Shown: positions 58,275-64,000 of the stretch, in pieces | Layout of the letters: the number at the start of each line of letters is the position of its first letter | Numbering within the stretch: the first letter of the stretch is position 1 | NCBI GenBank assembly: GCA_937916515.1 | Contig: CALFSX010000062.1 | Span: 61,406-125,405, forward strand | Direction of reading: 5' to 3' | DNA length: 64,000 nt | DNA from: an uncultured Planctomycetaceae bacterium | Lineage (GTDB): Bacteria; Planctomycetota; Planctomycetia; Planctomycetales; Planctomycetaceae | The notes under the pieces: generated by a model | The model's input: the letters and a program-made list of their open reading frames with translations, nothing else | Told to the model about the DNA's origin: nothing | The model's database searches: none | Program-made: the position numbers and the translations under genes

Positions 58275-59927
58275 ATGTCCGCACCATTGTTTGTCGTTGG
58301 ACATCGGAAACCTGATACAGATTCCTCTACGTCTGCAGTGGCGTACGCTCGTTTTCTGAATACTTCTGGGCGGTACCAGGAAAATGCCATTCCGGTTGTG
58401 CCCGGTGAACTGACGCCACAGGCCGAATGGGTGTTCAAATATGCAAACGTCGATGTGCCCGAACGTGTTGAAACACTGGCGCCCCGTGTCAGAGACGTCG
58501 CACGGCTTTCGCCCGACTTTCTGAAAAACTCCGACCGACTGCGAGATGCTGTCGATATGTTGATTCGAACCGGGCACAGCATGTTGCCCATCGTTGATGA
58601 GCAACATCGACTTTGCGGAGTCTTCAGCAACCGAGAGGATGCCGGGTGATACCTGCTAAATCTGGATGCTGCTCCAATCGCGGCCAGCCTGTTGACATGG
58701 GACGACCTGATTAAGCTGCCTGGCGGACGATTGGTCGGAACCACCGTTGGTGGTTCTGAGTATGGAAACATTGTGCTGGCTTTAGCTGGCGACGATGACT
58801 GGGGGCGGTCTCTTACGGCTGACGATATCCTGATTGCTGCAAGCCTTGATGTTTTGGACCTTCTGCCGTTAGAACGTCGCCCCAGTCGTATCATTCTGGT
58901 TAACGCGGAATTTGATCCGTACCTGCACACGAATGCGATGGCCAGAAACGTGTCTGTCATCGTTTTCAGTGGTACGGCGACCGACCTGCTGTCTTCGCTA
59001 AACAGGCAGGTGCGTCTGGAGTCCCTGCATTTTCCCCACGGTATCTGTGTCGGCGCAGATGATCTGCTGGAAGATGTTGTTGGACTGATTTCATCGTGTC
59101 GTAGAGCGATTCCCGTTGTTGATGATGAGAATCGGCTGATCGGAGTTGTCGCTCGAAAGGACCTGAAAGCACCTTCTCGTCGAAAGGCGATTTTGATCGA
59201 TCATTTCGAATCAGATCAGGCAGTGCCTGGGATTGAGTCGCTGGATATTGTCGAGATCGTCGATCACCATCGGATCGGCAATATTGAAACGCCGTCGCCA
59301 GTGCGCGTGGATTGTCGACCGATCGGAAGTTCCTGCTCAATAGTCGCCATGAACTATTTCGAAGCAAATCTGGAACCCGATCCTTCAACAGCCATTCTAT
59401 TGCTTGGTGGACTCTGTGCGGACACGCTCGCCCTGCGAGGTCCAACAGCAACACCACTCGATCAAATGATTGCGGGACGACTGGCAGGCATTGCTGGTAT
59501 AGACCTGGAATACTTTGGTAGAGACTTGCTTCGTGCGGGCGATGATCTGATGGCCTCTGCTGCGGCTGATATCTGGAATCGCGACCAGAAGGTCTTTGGT
59601 GTTCGCAACAGAAAATTTGCTGTCGCTCAATTGGAAACCGTCGCGATGGATGCACTTTCCATGGATCAGTTGCAATCTCTTCGAGATGAGCTGCAGCGAG
59701 ACTTTGATCGCAACAACTACCTCACCAGTCTGCTGGTGGTGACCGACGTTGTTAAGGGGGACAGCTGGATCACATGTTTTGAATCGGATGTTGCTGAGGG
59801 GACAACATCGATGGCGTTTGGCGGTGAATGTCCCTGCCCGCATTGGGTGGGAGTCGCAAACGTTGTCTCACGAAAGAAGCAAATCGTCCCTGAATTGATG
59901 AAATTATTCGCAGAATTGCCTCTGTGA
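58275..59927 (+). pseudogene. DHH-family manganese inorganic pyrophosphatase with CBS/DRTGG, interrupted by TGA
   Basis: The protein is shown by two ORFs in the same frame, divided by one TGA at 58647-58649. The first part has the family-II PPase motif GHRKPDTDS (9-17) and the first CBS half (SMLPIVDEQHRLCGVF). After NREDAG-stop the frame continues YLLNLDAAPIAASLLTW, then a DRTGG-like domain, a second CBS (AIPVVDDENRLIGVV), and the DHH core (VEIVDHHRIGN) and DHHA2 part. A single C-to-T change of CGA to TGA would explain it. Intact length would be 550 residues. Regulated PPases of this type hydrolyse PPi under nucleotide control; this copy is probably inactive unless the stop is read through. 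Confidence 0.87.
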
Positions 59928-60038
59928 TTGCGATAGTGATTGTCAATATCCAAAAACGAAACCGTCGAGCTGTTTGTAGGTTCGGCGGAACTTGATGTGC
60001 ATCACGATACGGTTTCTGATTGAGAGTATTGAACTAAC

Positions 60039-61022
60039 ATGGCCACTATTGTTGTAACCGGCGGTGCGGGTTTCTTAGGAAGCCACCTGATTGATCGATT
60101 GATTGCTCGTGGTGATGACATCATCTGTGTCGACAACCTGTTTACCGGGCGCAAAGATAACATTCGCCATCTGCTGGGGAACTCTCAGTTCGAATTCATT
60201 CGGCACGACGTCGTTAATCCACTGTTTGTTGAGTGCGACCAAATCTATAACCTTGCATGTCCAGCGTCGCCGGTTTCCTATCAATATAATCCGATCAAGA
60301 CAATCAAAACTTCAAGCGTCGGGACAGTCAATGTTCTGGGGCTAGCCAAACGTTGTAACGCACGAATCCTGCATGCTTCAACTTCTGAAGTCTACGGAGA
60401 CCCGGCGATTCATCCGCAACCGGAATCTTATTGGGGACACGTGAATCCCATTGGCCCACGAAGTTGCTATGACGAAGGCAAGCGAATCGCAGAATCGCTG
60501 TGCATGAACTACCACGTTTCGCATGGTGTTGAAGTTCGATTGATAAGGATCTTTAACACCTATGGGCCGCGGATGGACCCGAATGATGGTCGAGTCGTTT
60601 CCAACTTTATCAATCAGGCCCTGCGTGGGCAGGACATCACCGTTTATGGAGACGGCGGACAAACTCGTTCATTCTGTTACGTGGACGACTTGATTGAAGG
60701 AATGATCAAGTTGATGGATCAGGACGAAACTACCGGACCGATGAACATCGGCAATCCCATTGAAACGTCGATGCGGGAACTGGCCGATACGATTATTCAG
60801 CTAACCGGATCTCAGTCCCGAGTTGTGAACGAACCACTTCCGCAGGATGACCCAACGCAGCGCTGTCCAGACATTACGCTGGCAAAAAAGGTACTGGGAT
60901 GGCAGCCGTCTGTATTGCTTGAACAAGGATTGCAGAACACGATTGACTACTACCGAAGCCTGATGGAAAACAACGATATCTGGACCAACTCATCACACCA
61001 GCACTGTGCTGTCAGCCGTTAG
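60039..61022 (+). CDS. UDP-glucuronate decarboxylase (UDP-xylose synthase)
   Basis: An extended SDR enzyme converting UDP-glucuronate to UDP-xylose for polysaccharide synthesis. It has the NAD motif [10 protein letters not shown], the UXS-typical stretch [19 protein letters not shown], catalytic Ser-Glu region STSEVYGDP, and the YXXXK pair in CYDEGKR, with [10 protein letters not shown] later. At 327 residues it is the soluble bacterial type. It lies 112 bases after the broken PPase gene and ends at a strong terminator. Fits with rfbC and the WecG remnant as part of a cell-surface glycan locus. Confidence 0.95.
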   Translation: MATIVVTGGAGFLGSHLIDRLIARGDDIICVDNLFTGRKDNIRHLLGNSQFEFIRHDVVNPLFVECDQIYNLACPASPVSYQYNPIKTIKTSSVGTVNVLGLAKRCNARILHASTSEVYGDPAIHPQPESYWGHVNPIGPRSCYDEGKRIAESLCMNYHVSHGVEVRLIRIFNTYGPRMDPNDGRVVSNFINQALRGQDITVYGDGGQTRSFCYVDDLIEGMIKLMDQDETTGPMNIGNPIETSMRELADTIIQLTGSQSRVVNEPLPQDDPTQRCPDITLAKKVLGWQPSVLLEQGLQNTIDYYRSLMENNDIWTNSSHQHCAVSR

Positions 61023-61074
61023 AGCGTCTTCATTCCGCTCTGAAATTCAGCAATTTCGATAAGATGCTTCGAAT

Positions 61075-61105
61075 GCTGCCACCATTGAGTGGCAGCTTTT
61101 TTTTT
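61075..61105 (+). terminator. Rho-independent terminator after UDP-xylose synthase
   Basis: Perfect 8-bp stem GCTGCCAC / GTGGCAGC, 6-nt loop, followed by nine T's. It lies 53 bases after the stop codon and is the most canonical terminator in the window. Confidence 0.93.
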
Positions 61106-61259
61106 CGAGGCCTCGAGCGACTGCACTGTGATCGTTGCCTGGAAATGGCAAATTGAGGTTGCTTCGCCACTTGGAGTGACTGTCGCTGCAACTATGGTCG
61201 TTTACTGCCAGTCAAACCACAAGCCAGCCTTGTAACCAGCTCAAATAAAGCGACCGCTT

Positions 61260-62297
61260 TCAGGCGGTGACTGGCCCCGACAGTGGCTCAGTGGGTGGAA
61301 TCGAATCAATTGATTCAACTGGGAGTGTTGCCAACTGCACATAGTCTGGGCGATCTGCCGACGTTGCATGTCGAAACGACCGAACGATCTTGCCTCGATG
61401 AATTAAGAACGTCCCAGGCATCCGAAAGCCATTCCCGTTCAGGGCGCCAATGCCGTGACCGGATATCCACGCGTTGAATCCTCGCATCCAGACTTTTAAA
61501 CCGAATAGCTGCCGGAACCCACCCATTTCCAGCCCAAAGGCCTCGTACAGGGCACATACGGGGTCGCGGAAGCAGTGCACGTCCGTCAATTGATTGCGTT
61601 CAAGAAGGTCGGTAGGCTCTTCGTATCCCATATGAACTAAAGCGATCTGGGTTCCGTTGGCTTCAATCTGTTGCCTTTGGCTGGCAATGTCAAACAGAGC
61701 TTCGCGGCAAAACGTACATCCTGAATGTCGAAGAAACACAACCAGCACTGGATTGCGTCTTGAAAGCTCAGTCATTGATGAGCCAAATTGACTTAGCATT
61801 CGGCCCATCGGGTCGATTGGCTTAACTGGCGGGCTAACAGTGATAAGATGCTGATCTGCCTGATGAGCCTGAGCGGCTCTCCACAGGATCACACAAAATG
61901 GGAACCACCAAATCAGGTCATTGGTTAAGATTGTCCAACCCAATGCCAGAGGTAGTTTCCCGCTGTAGACTGATGATGCGAATCCGATTGGGCCCGCAAC
62001 TTTTCCAAGCAGGCCAACTAAAACAATCGGCCAGTGGCGAAAGGGATCTCGAGCGGCAATGCCATAGCCGATTCCGTAAACACCGACGATCATCCCAATG
62101 CACTGCCAGAATTCTGGATACAGCGGAAGTGGATCGAATCCGGTTATCCGAAACAATGCCATCGGGAAAATTATGGCGAATGCACCCCAGGCAAGGTTGT
62201 AGACCGCGGCCGCGATCAAAACTTTTCGCATCCACGGTGAAGCTTGCATATTTGCAATTGAATTGGAGCACACTTCGTTTTTACGTTCTGCAATCAC
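61260..62297 (-). CDS. Membrane protein with SelL-like peroxiredoxin/thioredoxin-fold domain
   Basis: The N-terminal 140 residues contain about four TM helices (IAAAVYNLAWGAFAIIF; CIGMIVGVYGIGYGIAA). The C-terminal half is an AhpC/TSA-like domain related to SelL: VLVVFLRHSGCTFCREAL has a CXXC redox pair, and GTFLIHRGKIVRSFRH is the terminal strand. Some SelL homologues carry selenocysteine here; this one has cysteines. It could reduce peroxides or disulfides at the membrane. Start uncertain: codon 1 or the Met at codon 17 (62249). Confidence 0.8.
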   Translation of the reverse strand: MIAERKNEVCSNSIANMQASPWMRKVLIAAAVYNLAWGAFAIIFPMALFRITGFDPLPLYPEFWQCIGMIVGVYGIGYGIAARDPFRHWPIVLVGLLGKVAGPIGFASSVYSGKLPLALGWTILTNDLIWWFPFCVILWRAAQAHQADQHLITVSPPVKPIDPMGRMLSQFGSSMTELSRRNPVLVVFLRHSGCTFCREALFDIASQRQQIEANGTQIALVHMGYEEPTDLLERNQLTDVHCFRDPVCALYEAFGLEMGGFRQLFGLKVWMRGFNAWISGHGIGALNGNGFRMPGTFLIHRGKIVRSFRHATSADRPDYVQLATLPVESIDSIPPTEPLSGPVTA

Positions 62298-62526
62298 GGT
62301 GTATTCTAACCCAATCTTAACCAGGCAAACAGATAAGTCAGTAATGTTGCCAGAATGGCATTACATGACCTGCATTTGGGGATCGAGACACATCAGGCCA
62401 AATTAAATGCCTGCAGTGTCTCGTGCAGTTTAGACCTTATAGTCGCTTCGTTTCATTTGGCGAGTGAATTTGGCAATGTAAATCCCGAGCGATCAGCGAA
62501 AAAACGCTGCAGTCACGTGTGATGTT

Positions 62527-63432
62527 TCAGCACGAGGCGATTTCCGGGTCGAGTTCGTCGAAAAGGTCTCGTAGTTTGTCAACGGCAACGATCTGCAATT
62601 GACGAACTCGTTCTTTCGATAGCCCCATTTCAGCAGACAGTTCTCGAAGAGTTTTCACGACGCCGTCTTTGGTTAAACCGAACCTTGCTGTAACAATCTG
62701 ATGCTCTCGCTCATTCAGCCTGTCAGCCATCATCGCGATCAATGATGTCATACGTTGTTCTTCTTTGACCCACTCACCAATGGCCGCGTCTGATTCTGCG
62801 TTGGGAATTTCGTTAAGAACTTCTACCGACGATTTGAATTCCAGTGTGTTACGTCTTTGGCTTCGCTGAGCATAGCGATAGAAGTGTCGCTGCACCGAAT
62901 GGGTCGCATATGTGCTGAATCGAAAGCCACGTGAAAAGTCGAATTTGTTGATTGCCTTCAGCAGAATTTCGTTCCCCTCACTCATGAGTTCGTCGAAGTC
63001 GCAAAAGGAGGTACAGAATTTTCGAGCGATCGAAATTACAAGTCGCAGGTTGCATTCAGCAATTTGATTTCGTACAGCATCTGCGTCTGTCAAAAGATTC
63101 GACAGATCTTCCGCCGTTTCTCGCCCTGACGAATTGGCTAGCAGTCGCTGACGAAGTTGTTCAGCCTGATACTTCAGGTAGTTCATTTTCCGAAACAGAA
63201 AGGTCTCTCCCTCTGGAGACAGCAGTGGGAGTCCTCGAAGTGATTCATAGTCTCCTGTTTCTGTTACATCTTCTGCGCGAACGTCGCTGTCAGAATAGAT
63301 TGACGAACCGCTTTGCAGGCACATCAATTCGTGATCGCACTTTGATTCAAAGGCATCATTGTAAATGTGAAAAATCTGCTCAGGCAAACGGTAGTCGACG
63401 GTTTGTGATGCTGAAGGTGCGATCGTGTTCAT
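62527..63432 (-). CDS. RNA polymerase sigma-70 family factor lacking a clear region 3
   Basis: Region 2 is well preserved (NLRLVISIARKFC; ELMSEGNEILLKAINKFDFSRGFRFSTYATHSVQRHFYR), with core binding and -10 recognition. Region 4 reads LNEREHQIVTARFGL and LSKERVRQLQ, the -35 helix-turn-helix. The linker between them is short and has no recognisable region 3. The first 100 residues are a lineage-specific extension with a poorly conserved region 1.2 (GLPLLSPEGETFLFRKMNYLK). ATG at 63432 (MNTIAPSA) is preferred to the ORF-track start at 63507. An alternative rather than housekeeping sigma factor; target promoters unknown. Confidence 0.9.
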   Translation of the reverse strand: MNTIAPSASQTVDYRLPEQIFHIYNDAFESKCDHELMCLQSGSSIYSDSDVRAEDVTETGDYESLRGLPLLSPEGETFLFRKMNYLKYQAEQLRQRLLANSSGRETAEDLSNLLTDADAVRNQIAECNLRLVISIARKFCTSFCDFDELMSEGNEILLKAINKFDFSRGFRFSTYATHSVQRHFYRYAQRSQRRNTLEFKSSVEVLNEIPNAESDAAIGEWVKEEQRMTSLIAMMADRLNEREHQIVTARFGLTKDGVVKTLRELSAEMGLSKERVRQLQIVAVDKLRDLFDELDPEIASC

Positions 63433-63507
63433 TTTGAGCGTCGTTCTAGCTTGCGACCGGGGCCGCGTTGAAGCAATGAGTTCCGGACTTACACCTATTG
63501 TCAGCAT

Positions 63508-64000
63508 TTAACACCAAGAGTTAACTAAGTAAACGTCCAAAACGGTCAATTTTTGTGGCATCGCACCGGGATTGTCGCGGTAAATTTATGAATTCGTTCA
63601 TAAGTGAACGTTGTTTAGCCTCTGAAACGTTCATGTGTGCTGGGGTGGGGATTCACGGGACGTACCAAACTGGCTGGTCTGGCAAGGTTGGCGGGCACTG
63701 CAAACTCGCGTTTGACCGGAAACTAGACCTGCGTTGTTAGTGTTTGACGACTTACAGTAAATTTCGCTGACGTGTGGCCGCGGCTAACACGAAAATGACG
63801 ATGCGGGCTGGTTCCCGTTGGCCAGAACTGCCCATAACAACAGCTAAATTGCCGAACTGCGGGCGTTTCTTGTGCCTGGTCAGTGGCGGCAACCTGTTTG
63901 CTCGCAAGCCGGCAATGCCCGGAGGAACGACTGAAGCTCTTCTATTTGAGTTACTGTAGAAAGTTGTGTTTGATGGGCAGTTGAAAAAGGCGACGTGTTT
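63508..64000. other. Non-coding end of the window
   Basis: About 490 bases upstream of the sigma-factor gene. The two 61-residue ORFs on the plus strand have no recognisable content. It should include the sigma-factor promoter. Confidence 0.45.

Noticed and set aside
58647-58649. TGA as a selenocysteine codon
   Set aside because: The position is in a CBS-domain linker where Arg fits, not a redox site, and no SECIS-like stem-loop was evident.
58160-58960. 266-residue ORF on the minus strand
   Set aside because: Antisense to the broken pyrophosphatase, whose motifs on the plus strand are unambiguous.

Overview
The window comes from a planctomycete (phylum Planctomycetota). The lineage markers are DUF1080 (3-keto-disaccharide hydrolase-like) proteins, a PVC-type propeller dehydrogenase with a separate heme-binding cytochrome, a DUF1552/DUF1592-family pair, a CitG-like protein beside a 6-pyruvoyl-tetrahydropterin synthase, and very short or absent Shine-Dalgarno sequences. 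KdsA, an LpxL-type acyltransferase, RfbC and a UDP-xylose synthase indicate a Gram-negative, LPS/exopolysaccharide-making envelope. I saw no rRNA, tRNA, CRISPR array, prophage or insertion sequence.

Layout. 0-9.6 kb: end of a serine hydrolase, a secreted oxidative sugar-degradation locus (cytochrome and large DUF1080-ThuA-NPCBM-propeller protein), a non-canonical Nramp-family carrier, a DUF1080-phosphatase fusion and endonuclease III. 9.8-17 kb: a DUF309 protein, an LpxL-like acyltransferase, the DUF1552/DUF1592 pair and a TPR protein. 17-26.6 kb: an HtrA-like protease, CitG-like and PTPS proteins, a lipoprotein, KdsA, PurB, a DtxR-family regulator and a Uma2 nuclease. 26.8-36.3 kb: GlyRS, an SDR, a GlnE with an ACT-like insert, QueF and ArgH. 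36.5-44 kb: a zinc-ribbon/SPFH pair resembling YdjG/YdjI, a TrhO-S4-RluA fusion and an RND exporter. 44.4-50.1 kb: CpaF-TadB-TadC and a GAF-HlyD protein. 50.6-61 kb: RfbC, a receiver-SpoIIE phosphatase broken by a stop codon, a frameshifted WecG/TagA glycosyltransferase, an intact H-NOX / hybrid kinase / diguanylate cyclase operon, a DHH inorganic pyrophosphatase broken by a stop codon, and UDP-glucuronate decarboxylase. 61-64 kb: a membrane thioredoxin-fold protein and a sigma-70 factor.

The most notable signals are: (i) at least four independent gene-breaking lesions packed into about 6 kb (52.5-58.7 kb), immediately around an apparently intact nitric-oxide/c-di-GMP signalling operon; (ii) a small dispersed repeat family found three times just after gene ends, ending in a short hairpin, plus a separate 77-bp nested palindrome; (iii) several domain fusions (GlnE+ACT, TrhO+S4+RluA, GAF+HlyD, DUF1080+phosphatase). 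All functional calls rest on reading motifs by eye; no database search was run.
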